A stretch of 15,466 bases of DNA from UBA3940 sp964506005. GTDB taxonomy: Bacteria; Chloroflexota; Anaerolineae; Aggregatilineales; UBA3940. The notes below the pieces were generated by a model. It was not told the origin of the DNA. It searched no databases and was given only the letters and a program-made list of their open reading frames with translations. Made by a program: the position numbers and the translations under genes. Within the stretch, counting starts at the first letter, position 1. Each line of letters begins with the position of its first letter. The stretch is from positions 1-15,466 of the forward strand of contig CAZDLX010000079.1 of the NCBI GenBank assembly GCA_964506005.1, read 5' to 3'. Shown piece after piece: positions 1 to 7,092 of the stretch.

Positions 1-492
1 CTGCACACACTTCTCGAACAGCGTGAGCACGGTCCGCATGCGGGCCTTGATCTCGTTCGAGTGCTCGGTTACCTCCGGGATGGGCTGCGCGGTCGCACGA
101 AGGTAGCTGCCGTCGTCGGAGAGCCCGGTCAGCCGCACGCGGCGGCGGCCCTGGACGAGTGCGCTGGTCGTGCCGTCGGGCATGTGGAGCGCGCGCCCCA
201 GCACGACCTCCGTACCCACTTCGTACAGGTCCTCAAGCCCCGGCTCCTCGATTTCGGGGTTGCGCTGCGCCGCGCAGATGAGCACCTTCTTGCCGCGCTG
301 GGCGGCCTCGACCGCTTCGAGCGAGCGCGCCCGCCCGATGAACAGCGGCGTGACCATGTGTGGGAACAGGACGAGGTCGCGCAGCGGGATAAACGGCGCT
401 TCGATCTGGGCGTCATCACCGGCGTCCCGCACCTCGTCAAATTCGGCCAGTGCGCCGAGCAGCGAGAAGTTGTCGTCGAAGTGATTCATCAT
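1..492 (-). CDS. lon: Lon protease, N-terminal fragment (runs off left edge)
   Basis: This is the first 164 residues of an ATP-dependent Lon protease, the cytosolic AAA+ serine protease that degrades misfolded and regulatory proteins. What is visible is the N-terminal substrate-binding (LON/PUA-like) domain. Residues about 28-47 hold the hallmark stretch PLRDLVLFPHMVTPLFIGR. A run ending ALVQGRRRVRL follows, which is also typical of this domain. The ATPase and the Ser-Lys protease domain lie beyond base 1; complete Lon proteins are about 780-820 residues. Translation starts at one of two adjacent ATG codons (492 or 489), preceded by a GCGGAG ribosome site that overlaps the folC stop. The second ATG has the better spacing. 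Only 8 bases separate it from folC, so the two are probably co-transcribed. The identification is firm; the gene is incomplete only because of the window edge. Confidence 0.93.
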   Translation of the reverse strand, partial: MMNHFDDNFSLLGALAEFDEVRDAGDDAQIEAPFIPLRDLVLFPHMVTPLFIGRARSLEAVEAAQRGKKVLICAAQRNPEIEEPGLEDLYEVGTEVVLGRALHMPDGTTSALVQGRRRVRLTGLSDDGSYLRATAQPIPEVTEHSNEIKARMRTVLTLFEKCVQ

Positions 493-500
493 GTCTCCGC

Positions 501-1859
501 TCAACTGACGCCAGCCTGCTCGCCCGGCGCAGCCGCGCCGACCAGCACGTCGCGGGCCTCTCCGGCAATGGACAGCGACCCCGTAATGCACAACAGGTCG
601 TCTCCGGCGAGTCCGTCCAGCCCCATCTGCACTGCCGAGGCGGTTGTCCCGGCTGTCTCAATTTGGACGGGCAGGTCTCCCGCCAGGTCGGTGGCCACTG
701 CCAGCAGGTCCTCGACGCTCGCCGCCCGCGAGCTGTCGGCCTGGGTCAGGATAAGCCGGTGCGCCGCGGGCACGAGCACCCGCAGCATCCCCTCGACGTC
801 CTTATCCGCCATGCAGCCGAACACGACGACGCGGCGACCCCGCGCCTGCTCCGGCGTGGCGAGCGCCCGCAGCGCCTCGACGAGCTGCGTGATCGAATGG
901 ACGTTGTGCGCGCTGTCGAGGACCACATGCGGATCGCGCTGCACGAGTTCCAGCCGCCCCGGCCAGGTGGTGTTGGTCAGGCCGTCGAGCCGCCCCTGCC
1001 GTGTCACCGGCAGCCCCTGCTGGCCCGCCGCGTTGAGTGCGGCAAGCGCGACGGCGGCATTCTCGATCTGGAACGGGCCGGGCAGGCTGATCTCCACCGG
1101 GAGCTTATAGTCGCCCGTACCCATGTGCGCCAGCGTGCCGTCCCAGTCCATCTCGACGGGCTTGAACCACCAGTCCTTGCCGACGTTGACCAGCGGGCTG
1201 TGCTGCTGCTCGGCAGTCTTCTCGATCAGCCGGGCGGCAGATGGCTCCTGGGGAGCGCTGACGACCGGCACGCCGTGCTTGATGATCGCCGCCTTCTCGT
1301 AGGTAATCGAGGGCAGCGTGTCGCCGAGCAACTGGGTGTGGTCGAGGCTGATATGCGTGATCACCGAGATAAGCGGGGTGATCACGTTGGTGGCGTCGAG
1401 CCGCCCGCCCAGCCCGACCTCGATGACGGCTGCGTCGCAGCCCTCGCGGGCGAAGTGCCAGAAGGCCAGCGCCGTCGTGATCTCAAATGCGGTCAGCGGC
1501 ATGTCGTCGGTGTGCGGCAGCAGATCGTCGACGAGTGCGGCGAGCGCCTCCCGGGGGATGAGCTGGCGGTCGATCTGGATGCGCTCGCGCCAGTCCTGCA
1601 GGTGCGGCGATGTGTACAGGCCGGTCTTCAGCCCCGACTCGATCAGCCCCTGCGCGATGAACGCGGCGGTCGAACCTTTGCCCTTGGTTCCTGCGATATG
1701 GATCGTGGGGTAGGCGGCCTGCGGGTCGCCGATCTTCTCCAGCAGCATCCGGATGCCGCGCAGCCCCCATGTCTGCTTGCCGTGGTCGCGCAGCGCGCGC
1801 TGGTAGGGATCGTCGAAGCGGTGGATGGCTTCGAGTGCCTCGTCGTATGTCCGTGTCAT
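501..1859 (-). CDS. folC: Bifunctional dihydrofolate synthase / folylpolyglutamate synthase
   Basis: FolC is a cytosolic Mur-ligase-superfamily enzyme. It adds glutamate to dihydropteroate and then to tetrahydrofolates, using ATP. The 452 residues match the usual family length. Visible motifs are the P-loop GTKGKGS (57-63), TSPHL (83-87), the VGLGGRLDATN segment (148-158), HISLDHT (169-175), and EKAAI (188-192) with the lysine that is carbamylated in the family. The C-terminal domain has DSAHN where DGAHN is common. The ATG at 1859 has a very good AGGAGGA ribosome site (1875-1881), though 15 bases away, which is long; no better in-frame start lies between. Divergent promoter elements lie just upstream, and lon follows 8 bases after the stop, which suggests a folC-lon unit. 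Confidence 0.95.
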   Translation of the reverse strand: MTRTYDEALEAIHRFDDPYQRALRDHGKQTWGLRGIRMLLEKIGDPQAAYPTIHIAGTKGKGSTAAFIAQGLIESGLKTGLYTSPHLQDWRERIQIDRQLIPREALAALVDDLLPHTDDMPLTAFEITTALAFWHFAREGCDAAVIEVGLGGRLDATNVITPLISVITHISLDHTQLLGDTLPSITYEKAAIIKHGVPVVSAPQEPSAARLIEKTAEQQHSPLVNVGKDWWFKPVEMDWDGTLAHMGTGDYKLPVEISLPGPFQIENAAVALAALNAAGQQGLPVTRQGRLDGLTNTTWPGRLELVQRDPHVVLDSAHNVHSITQLVEALRALATPEQARGRRVVVFGCMADKDVEGMLRVLVPAAHRLILTQADSSRAASVEDLLAVATDLAGDLPVQIETAGTTASAVQMGLDGLAGDDLLCITGSLSIAGEARDVLVGAAAPGEQAGVS

Positions 1860-1890
1860 GCGGCGGTTTCGCTGTCCTCCTGTGGCGGTG

Positions 1891-1918
1891 AGTATACACG
1901 GCTTTGGGTGGTGCGCAA
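1891..1918 (-). promoter_or_regulatory. Putative sigma-70-type promoter for folC-lon
   Basis: On the minus strand a -10 box TATACT (1891-1896) is preceded, 16 bases away, by TTGCGC (1913-1918) as a -35 box. It lies about 30 bases upstream of the folC start. It abuts the oppositely directed promoter for the gene at 2079. Read by eye only. Confidence 0.45.
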
Positions 1919-1948
1919 TTGGCGTGCAGAGGCGAGCATGGCTATACT
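1919..1948 (+). promoter_or_regulatory. Putative sigma-70-type promoter for the membrane protein at 2079
   Basis: TTGGCG (1919-1924) and TATACT (1943-1948) are separated by 18 bases. The -35 box directly abuts the -35 box of the divergent folC promoter. Transcription would start near 1955, leaving a leader of about 125 bases before the TTG start codon. Confidence 0.45.
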
Positions 1949-2033
1949 GTGGCGCGAGGCGTCTGAGGTGAGAGCTGCGACTTCGCGGTGTCTATGCGAT
2001 TGAAGTCGTGGCTCGCTACTATCACCAGCCGGA

Positions 2034-2051
2034 GCGCGCCCTCTGGCGCGC
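2034..2051 (+). other. Leader hairpin upstream of the gene at 2079
   Basis: A perfect 7-base-pair inverted repeat, GCGCGCC-CTCT-GGCGCGC, lies in the presumed leader, 27 bases before the start codon. No T-run follows, so it is not an intrinsic terminator. It may protect the mRNA or modulate translation. Its function is not known. Confidence 0.4.
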
Positions 2052-2078
2052 GTCTGACAGCGACAGGAACGACACCCT

Positions 2079-3389
2079 TTGCGCATCCCACGTGCCCTGA
2101 CCATCGTCTTTGGCGTGCTTGTGCTGGCTGGCCTGCTCGCCGCAGGCTACCTGTTGAGCCGCCCGCGCGGGCCGGTGCTGGTCGAGGCTGGCCTGAGCCT
2201 CGACGCGATCACCCCCAACGCCGACGGCGATGCCGACGTGACCCAACTGAGCTACCGGCTCCGCCGCCAGGCCGACGTCACGATCACTTTTGAGGCCGCG
2301 GACGGCGAGACTCACGTGTTCCGGCAGAGCCAGCCGCGTGTGCGCGGCGAATACGGCGTGCTGTTCGGCGGGGTGGTGGACGGTTTCGTCCTGCCCGGCG
2401 AGGAAATCGAGGGCACCGTCGAGCGCCGGCTGCTGCCCGACGGCGAGTATCGCTGGATCATCCGGGCGACCGACGCGCTGACCGGGCGGGTGGACGAGCG
2501 AAGCGGACCCCTCACCATTGCCGGCGGCGACCCCGACCTGCCGGATCTGTCGGACTTCTCCATCGCGCCGGAGGTCTTCACCCCCAACCAGGACGGCATC
2601 GACGACCTGATTATCATCAATGCGTACCTGCCCAAGGAGGCGACGCTCACCGTCTATCTCGTGGACGACGAGGGCGTGCGCTACTACATCCCCGAATCGC
2701 AGGAGGAGCGTCTGCCCGGCGAGCCGGGCCGCCACACCTTCGCCTGGGACGGCGGTGTGGATATGGGGCGCAACCCGCCGCCGGATGGCACTTACTCGAT
2801 TATCGCCGAGGCGCAGGATGCGGTGGGGCAGAGGGTGGTCCACGAAGAGCGCGTCGAGGTTGCCTTCAGCGGGCTGCCGCTGGCCGAGATCGTCGGCCAG
2901 CCGGTCGGCGACACCGTCAACTTTTCTGCCGAAACGGTGCTGCAGGGTGACATACTTTCGTTCTCGCTGACGGTAGAGAACTACGGCGACTCGCCCATCC
3001 GCACCTCCGGCCCCGAGCCCGGCTACCAGTACGAGCAGGGCGAGACGTTTGCTGCCACCGGGTTCTATGAGGAGTCAGGCGCGTGGCGTGTCGGGATTCA
3101 CTGCGACACCTGCCAGGTAGACTATCCCTGGCGGTGGGCGCTCGGCGCTCGCGATGAGCTGACGGCGATAGAGACCGGCGGCCAGACGTATTACTACCTG
3201 ATGCCCGGCCAGCGCGCCGTGGTATCGGGCAGCATCCGGCTGACCGAGATCGTCGAGGCGCGCAACCCCCAGCAGTTCTGGGCGGGTCTGATCCACGAGG
3301 ATGTAGGGATCGCGCCGCGCAACCAGATGGTGGATCCGCACTGGATCGAGATCCTGCCTCAGCCTGATGTCGAGGCCAGCGTGCCGTAA
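2079..3389 (+). CDS. Membrane-anchored protein with tandem FlgD/CHU_C-like Ig domains
   Basis: I do not recognise a specific function. The protein has 436 residues. Residues 8-26 form one hydrophobic segment, so the rest is probably exported and membrane-anchored. Two similar domains follow. Domain 1 (about 42-148) opens with ITPNADGDAD and ends with LLPDGEYRWIIRATDALTG. Domain 2 (about 164-263) opens with FTPNQDGIDD and contains PPDGTYSIIAEAQDAVG. The PNxDGxxD opening plus the PDGxY turn is typical of Ig-like folds of the FlgD or gliding-motility C-terminal type, where the acidic loop may bind calcium. The last 165 residues look like a third beta-rich domain with a CxxC pair (C342, C345) before DYPWRW. 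The start is TTG, chosen because AGGA lies 10 bases upstream and a signal-anchor begins directly. A structural surface protein is the likeliest role. Confidence 0.8.
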   Translation: MRIPRALTIVFGVLVLAGLLAAGYLLSRPRGPVLVEAGLSLDAITPNADGDADVTQLSYRLRRQADVTITFEAADGETHVFRQSQPRVRGEYGVLFGGVVDGFVLPGEEIEGTVERRLLPDGEYRWIIRATDALTGRVDERSGPLTIAGGDPDLPDLSDFSIAPEVFTPNQDGIDDLIIINAYLPKEATLTVYLVDDEGVRYYIPESQEERLPGEPGRHTFAWDGGVDMGRNPPPDGTYSIIAEAQDAVGQRVVHEERVEVAFSGLPLAEIVGQPVGDTVNFSAETVLQGDILSFSLTVENYGDSPIRTSGPEPGYQYEQGETFAATGFYEESGAWRVGIHCDTCQVDYPWRWALGARDELTAIETGGQTYYYLMPGQRAVVSGSIRLTEIVEARNPQQFWAGLIHEDVGIAPRNQMVDPHWIEILPQPDVEASVP

Positions 3390-3425
3390 ACACCGGCGGC
3401 GCCCCGAACGCTTTTTTGAAGAATA

Positions 3426-3434
3426 TGCTATTAT
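3426..3434 (+). promoter_or_regulatory. Putative extended -10 promoter for phnDCE
   Basis: The sequence TGCTATTAT fits an extended -10 element (TGn followed by a TATAAT-like hexamer); no convincing -35 box is seen. Starting near 3441 it would give a leader of about 205 bases before phnD. A T6 run (3412-3417) just before it could belong to a weak terminator of the preceding gene, but no good stem precedes that run. Confidence 0.4.
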
Positions 3435-3449
3435 GGTCGTTGTCAGTTG

Positions 3450-3604
3450 CTTGCCGCCCGGCCCCCGGCCATGTGCGGCGAGTCAGCGCCCCCGCCGGTG
3501 GGCTTGCGGCCGGCACTTAGCTGGGAGGAGGTGAGGCCGCACACGAAACCGCCTTGCGCAGTACGCCACGGCTAAGTGTTTTTGGGGTGGTCACGTGGCA
3601 CCCC
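3450..3604 (+). other. Structured 5' leader of phnD (class unknown)
   Basis: Between the putative promoter and phnD lie four inverted repeats. The first is CTTGCCGC/GCGGCGAG (3450-3457 with 3475-3482, one G-U), with a small CCGG hairpin inside. The second is GCCGG/CCGGC (3494-3498 with 3510-3514). The third is a long-range stem CACTTAGCTG/CGGCTAAGTG (3514-3523 with 3569-3578, one G-U) enclosing about 45 bases and followed by a T5 run. The fourth is GGGGTG/CACCCC (3584-3589 with 3599-3604). The arrangement resembles a regulatory leader with a terminator-like element, but I cannot match it to a known riboswitch. It could also be chance folding of GC-rich DNA. Confidence 0.4.
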
Positions 3605-3646
3605 GCAAGTTCTCAGACACTCACTACCAAAAGGAGATAGGAAGAG

Positions 3647-4552
3647 ATGTTGAAAGCCAAGCGTTTCTCTCTCGTCGTCGCGCTTGCTGCGCTGATGCTG
3701 TTTCTAGCGGCTTGCGGCGGCGGTGGCGAGGCTGAGCTGGGCACCGCCGATAACCCGGTGATCATCTCGTTCGTGCCATCCGCCGATGCGGGGCAGGTGC
3801 TTTCGAGCGCGCAGGCGATCGCCGATGTGCTTGAGGAGAAGACCGGGCTAACCATCGAGGCGGTGGTTCCCACCAGCTTTGTCGGCGCGGTGGAGGCCAT
3901 GTGCGCAGGTGAGAATCATGGCAGTGCGCTGAACACCTTCAGCTACGTCGTCGCCAACGAGCGCGGCTGTGCGGAGGTCGCACTGGCTTCGGTTCGTTTC
4001 GGCAGCGCTACCTACACCGGGCAGATCATCGCTCGTGCGGACAGCGGGATCGCCGGCTACGAGGACCTCGCGGGCAAGACGTTCTGCCGCCCGGATGAGT
4101 TCTCGACCTCCGGCTGGATCATCCCGAGCATCAGTATGGCGGCGGCGGGCGTTGACCCCGATACCGGCCTCAGCGAGGTGCTCGATGCCGGTGGGCATGA
4201 CGGCGTCGTCCGCGCCGTGTACGAGGGCGACTGCGATGCCGGCGCGACCTTCGTGGACGCCCGCACCAACGTCGCCGAGGATCTGCCTGACGTGATGGAG
4301 CAGGTCGTCGTGGTGGCGGTCAGCGAGGAGATCCCCAACGACACGATCAGCTTCCACCCGGATATGGACCCCGAGGTCCGTGATGCCATCGTGCAGGCCT
4401 TCCTTGAGATGGCCGAGAACCCCGATGAACTGGCCGTTCTCGAAGACCTGTACTCCTGGAACGGCCTGATCGAGGTTGACGACAGCTTCTACAATCCGTT
4501 CCGCCAGGTGCTCGACGCTTCGGGCATCGACGTGCAGGAGTTCGTCGACTAA
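3647..4552 (+). CDS. phnD: Phosphonate/phosphite-type ABC transporter substrate-binding lipoprotein
   Basis: This is the PhnD-family binding protein of the importer encoded with the next two genes. It captures phosphonates or related reduced-phosphorus anions outside the membrane. A lipoprotein signal peptide ends in LAAC, giving Cys23 as the lipidated residue, and a Gly-rich spacer follows. Family signatures are VEAMCAGENHGSALNTFSYV (82-101, the usual region leading to a bound-ligand loop), STSGWIIP (153-160, phosphonate-pocket loop) and GGHDGVVRAVYEGDCDAGA (182-200). The 301 residues are normal for the family. AAGGAG lies 10 bases before the ATG. The mature protein has four cysteines (86, 108, 147, 196), possibly two disulfides, which would suit an exposed lipoprotein. 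Substrate specificity cannot be decided from sequence: phosphonate, phosphite and hypophosphite binders all belong to this family. Confidence 0.92.
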   Translation: MLKAKRFSLVVALAALMLFLAACGGGGEAELGTADNPVIISFVPSADAGQVLSSAQAIADVLEEKTGLTIEAVVPTSFVGAVEAMCAGENHGSALNTFSYVVANERGCAEVALASVRFGSATYTGQIIARADSGIAGYEDLAGKTFCRPDEFSTSGWIIPSISMAAAGVDPDTGLSEVLDAGGHDGVVRAVYEGDCDAGATFVDARTNVAEDLPDVMEQVVVVAVSEEIPNDTISFHPDMDPEVRDAIVQAFLEMAENPDELAVLEDLYSWNGLIEVDDSFYNPFRQVLDASGIDVQEFVD

Positions 4553-4565
4553 GTCTGTACGCACT

Positions 4566-4596
4566 TGCGGGGACCCCCACACCGGGGGTCCCCGCA
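4566..4596 (+). other. Strong intercistronic hairpin between phnD and phnC
   Basis: A perfect 13-base-pair stem (left arm 4566-4578, right arm 4584-4596) with a 5-base loop ACACC lies just after the phnD stop. No run of T follows (ATTCTTG), so full termination is unlikely. Such hairpins after binding-protein genes commonly act as 3'-end stabilisers or partial terminators, giving more binding protein than ATPase and permease. That role is inferred here. Confidence 0.75.
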
Positions 4597-4680
4597 TTCT
4601 TGATCGCCCACCCTGCACGTGGCAGACACAGCGGCCCAGGCGGGGCGCAGCCTGCCGCGGCAGCCGGTAAGAGGTAACAG

Positions 4681-5460
4681 ATGCTACGGATAGAGAATCT
4701 AACCAAAGTCTACGAAGACGGGACGGTCGCTCTTCAAGACGTGAGCTTCACCGTGCCCGATGGCGCGTTCATGGTGGTCATCGGTCTGAGCGGCTCGGGG
4801 AAGTCCACTCTGCTGCGCTGCATCAACCGTCTTGTCGAGCCGACTGAGGGTAAGATCTTCTGGAATGACATCGAGATCACCGCGCTCAAGGGCGAGGATC
4901 TCCGTAAGATGCGCCGGAAGATTGGCATGATCTTCCAGCAGTTCAACCTGGTCAGACGCTCCAGCGTGATGACCAACGTGCTAACAGGCAGGCTCGGCTA
5001 CGTCAACCCCGGTTGGAGCCTGTTCAACCGTTTCTCCCAGGCGGACAGGCAGCAGGCACGCGCGGTGCTGGAGCGGCTCGGCATGTCTGACAAGGCCCGC
5101 AACCGCGCCGACGCCCTCAGCGGCGGCCAACAGCAGCGCGTCGGAATCGCCAGGGCGCTGATGCAGGACCCTGACCTCATTCTGGCGGATGAACCGGTGG
5201 CCAGCCTCGACCCCGTCCTGGCTCATTCCATTCTCGGTCAGCTTGAGGTACTGAATAAAGAAGACGGCATGACGATTGTCTGCAGCCTGCACTACCTCGA
5301 CCTCGTCCAGCGCTACAGCACGCACGTCATCGGTCTGCGCGACGGCTATCTTGTGTTTGAGGGCGACAACGAGGATGTGCGCAAGATGTCGGACGAGCGA
5401 TTCAAGGAAATCTACGGCGAAGAAGCCGAGCGTATCGGCGAGGCCAGCCTGACGGGTTAA
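4681..5460 (+). CDS. phnC: Phosphonate-type ABC transporter ATP-binding protein
   Basis: This is the cytoplasmic ATPase that drives the importer. It has 259 residues, the normal length for PhnC. Motifs in order are Walker A GLSGSGKST (35-43), the Q-loop at about 86-87 in IFQQFNLV, signature LSGGQQQR (146-153), Walker B LILADEP (167-173), the D-loop SLD (175-177), and the H-loop His204 in SLHYLDL, where PhnC proteins usually have a similar LHQVDLA stretch. The segment after the Q-loop (VRRSSVMTNVLTGRLGY) is characteristic of PhnC. The ATG has AAGAGGT about 6 bases upstream. It lies 128 bases after phnD, across the strong hairpin, and 13 bases before phnE. The call is firm at family level; substrate is set by the binding protein. 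Confidence 0.95.
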   Translation: MLRIENLTKVYEDGTVALQDVSFTVPDGAFMVVIGLSGSGKSTLLRCINRLVEPTEGKIFWNDIEITALKGEDLRKMRRKIGMIFQQFNLVRRSSVMTNVLTGRLGYVNPGWSLFNRFSQADRQQARAVLERLGMSDKARNRADALSGGQQQRVGIARALMQDPDLILADEPVASLDPVLAHSILGQLEVLNKEDGMTIVCSLHYLDLVQRYSTHVIGLRDGYLVFEGDNEDVRKMSDERFKEIYGEEAERIGEASLTG

Positions 5461-5473
5461 GAGGCGACAGAGG

Positions 5474-7018
5474 ATGACTGATCCAACGTATGTACCTGAT
5501 TACGGTCTGACCGGTAAGCCGCAGGAAGCCGAGCGACGTACGGCACCGGATCCGCAGGAGCCGCCGGCGGGAAAGTCCCCGCTAATTGCCGGTCTGCTCT
5601 CGTTGATCCCGGGTGTGGGCCATATCTATCTCGGCCAGTGGACGAAGGGCATCAGCTACTTCGTCGTGATGGTTCTGATGGGGCTGCTCGTCTGGTGGGC
5701 CGACACCACGCATGAGTTCCCGTCATTCCCAGGCCTGACGACGGTCCTTATCGTGCTGACCGTCCTGTTCTGGCTGTGGATCATCGGCTCGGCGGTGCGG
5801 AATGCGGTCGGCAGGCCGTTCCTGCGAGTCGTCGGTGCTGCGCTTCTGCTGGCCTTCACGTACATTCTCGGCTGGCAGGCGACCGAAGTTGACCTCGTCA
5901 AGTTCTTCACCGAGTTCGACGACACGTACTATATTTTTGCCGCGGTTATGTGGCCGTGGGACGCTGCCGTAGAGCGCGAGCTTGAAATCGACATCGCTCA
6001 GGCGCCGTTCGCCTACCCCTGTGAGGGCGCAGAGGCGGCTGTCCAGCCCGCTGGCGGCGGGGACGGTCCGCAGATCACGGTGGAGCCCGGCTGTGGTGAG
6101 TTTGCCGAATACTCCTTTGAAGAACGCGCCGTCGTGCCTGGCACCGACATCACGATAGTTGGCTCCGGCTTCGAGCCCGAAAAGGATGTCGAGATCTGGT
6201 GGCGCGACCCCATTGGGCAGGAGTTCCGGCCCCGCAGCCCCGGCCAGCAAGGGCTGCTCATCGTCACCCCGGACGAGAACGGGGCGTTCGAGCTGACGTT
6301 CGGCGCTCCGCAGTACCAGACGCCGTCTGAGGCGGTCGGCGTGACGGTACACCAGGTGCAGGCGCGGCAGGTCGTGGCGGAGGGGCCCGTCCAGCTCTCG
6401 GCCAATTTCGAGCTGGCGATTGGCCGCATGATCGTGACGATCTTCCAGGCGCTGATGGCCACGACGTTCGGTATCGTGCTCGCAGTGCCCTTCAGCTTCC
6501 TGGCGGCCCGCAACCTGATGTGGCACACCGCACCGACCCGTGCGATCTATTATATCGTGCGCTTCATCCTGAATGTGACGCGCTCGATTGAGCCGATCAT
6601 CTGGGCGGTGATTGCCGCCGTGTGGGTGGGGCTCGGGCCGTTCGCGGGTGTCATCGCCATGACGATCCACACGATTGCGGCGCTCGGCAAGCTGTACTCG
6701 GAGGCCATCGAGAGCATCGACCCCGGCCCCATCGAGGCGGTCACGGCGACCGGCGCGAATGCCCTGCAGCGGATCATGTACGCCATCGTCCCGCAGATCA
6801 TCCCGCCGTTCCTGTCGTTCACCATCTACCGGTGGGACATCAACGTGCGTATGTCCACCATCATCGGCTTCGTCGGCGGCGGCGGTATCGGCCAGATCCT
6901 TTTCCAGTGGATCAACCAGTCGCGCTGGACGGCAGCCGGGCTCGCGGTGTGGCTCATCGCCATCACCGTCTCGGTGATGGACTACCTGAGCGGCGAGCTG
7001 CGCGACCGCATCCTGTAA
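5474..7018 (+). CDS. phnE: Phosphonate-type ABC transporter permease with extra N-terminal and Ig-like domains
   Basis: The permease core is clear in residues about 311-514. It includes AVPFSFLAARNLM, GLGPFAGVIAMTIHT, the EAA loop EAVTATGANALQRIMYAIVP (421-440) that docks on PhnC, and GFVGGGGIGQ. At 514 residues it is almost twice the usual 260-280. Two additions explain this. Residues about 34-108 are a TM2/DUF5683-like hydrophobic domain with IPGVGHIYLGQWTKG. Residues about 165-310 are an extracytoplasmic insert with a beta-rich IPT/Ig-like part (VVPGTDITIVGSGFEPEKDV), placed after the first core helix segment GWQATEVDLVKFF...WPWD, which itself resembles normal PhnE. One unbroken frame and in-frame motifs argue against an assembly error. 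The start ATG follows AAGAGG (5459-5464), which overlaps the phnC stop, consistent with coupled translation. The insert could interact with PhnD or the cell wall; that is speculation. Confidence 0.93.
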   Translation: MTDPTYVPDYGLTGKPQEAERRTAPDPQEPPAGKSPLIAGLLSLIPGVGHIYLGQWTKGISYFVVMVLMGLLVWWADTTHEFPSFPGLTTVLIVLTVLFWLWIIGSAVRNAVGRPFLRVVGAALLLAFTYILGWQATEVDLVKFFTEFDDTYYIFAAVMWPWDAAVERELEIDIAQAPFAYPCEGAEAAVQPAGGGDGPQITVEPGCGEFAEYSFEERAVVPGTDITIVGSGFEPEKDVEIWWRDPIGQEFRPRSPGQQGLLIVTPDENGAFELTFGAPQYQTPSEAVGVTVHQVQARQVVAEGPVQLSANFELAIGRMIVTIFQALMATTFGIVLAVPFSFLAARNLMWHTAPTRAIYYIVRFILNVTRSIEPIIWAVIAAVWVGLGPFAGVIAMTIHTIAALGKLYSEAIESIDPGPIEAVTATGANALQRIMYAIVPQIIPPFLSFTIYRWDINVRMSTIIGFVGGGGIGQILFQWINQSRWTAAGLAVWLIAITVSVMDYLSGELRDRIL

Positions 7019-7030
7019 TCGACCCTGCTG

Positions 7031-7071
7031 GCGCCGGTCCTGCCCCGCACACTGCCGGGCGGGGCCGGCGC
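7031..7071 (+). other. Hairpin after phnE
   Basis: Outer arms GCGCCGG (7031-7037) and CCGGCGC (7065-7071) enclose an inner stem CCCCGC/GCGGGG (7043-7048 with 7059-7064), with a 5-base bulge on the left. No T-run follows, so it is at best a weak terminator. It separates the transporter genes from the glycosyltransferases and ends 21 bases before the next start. Confidence 0.6.
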
Positions 7072-7092
7072 TCGCCTGTAACGGTGCAGTGA

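Noticed and set aside
450..2003. 517-residue open frame on the plus strand
   Set aside because: It is antisense to folC and lon, both of which have clear family motifs. High GC keeps the opposite frames open; its translation shows no recognisable domain.
3390..3425. Intrinsic terminator after the membrane protein gene
   Set aside because: A T6 run is present, but no stable stem precedes it; only a three-pair stem can be drawn.
3514..3580. Cobalamin or M-box riboswitch before phnD
   Set aside because: Short similarities such as GGTGAGGC and ACGCCAC are present, but the conserved cores and overall layout of those riboswitches are not.
3848..4618. 256-residue minus-strand frame opposite phnD
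   Set aside because: Antisense shadow of phnD with His/Arg-rich low-complexity translation and no ribosome site.
5723..6670. 315-residue minus-strand frame opposite phnE
   Set aside because: Antisense shadow; charged, repetitive composition and no domain, while phnE has clear permease motifs.
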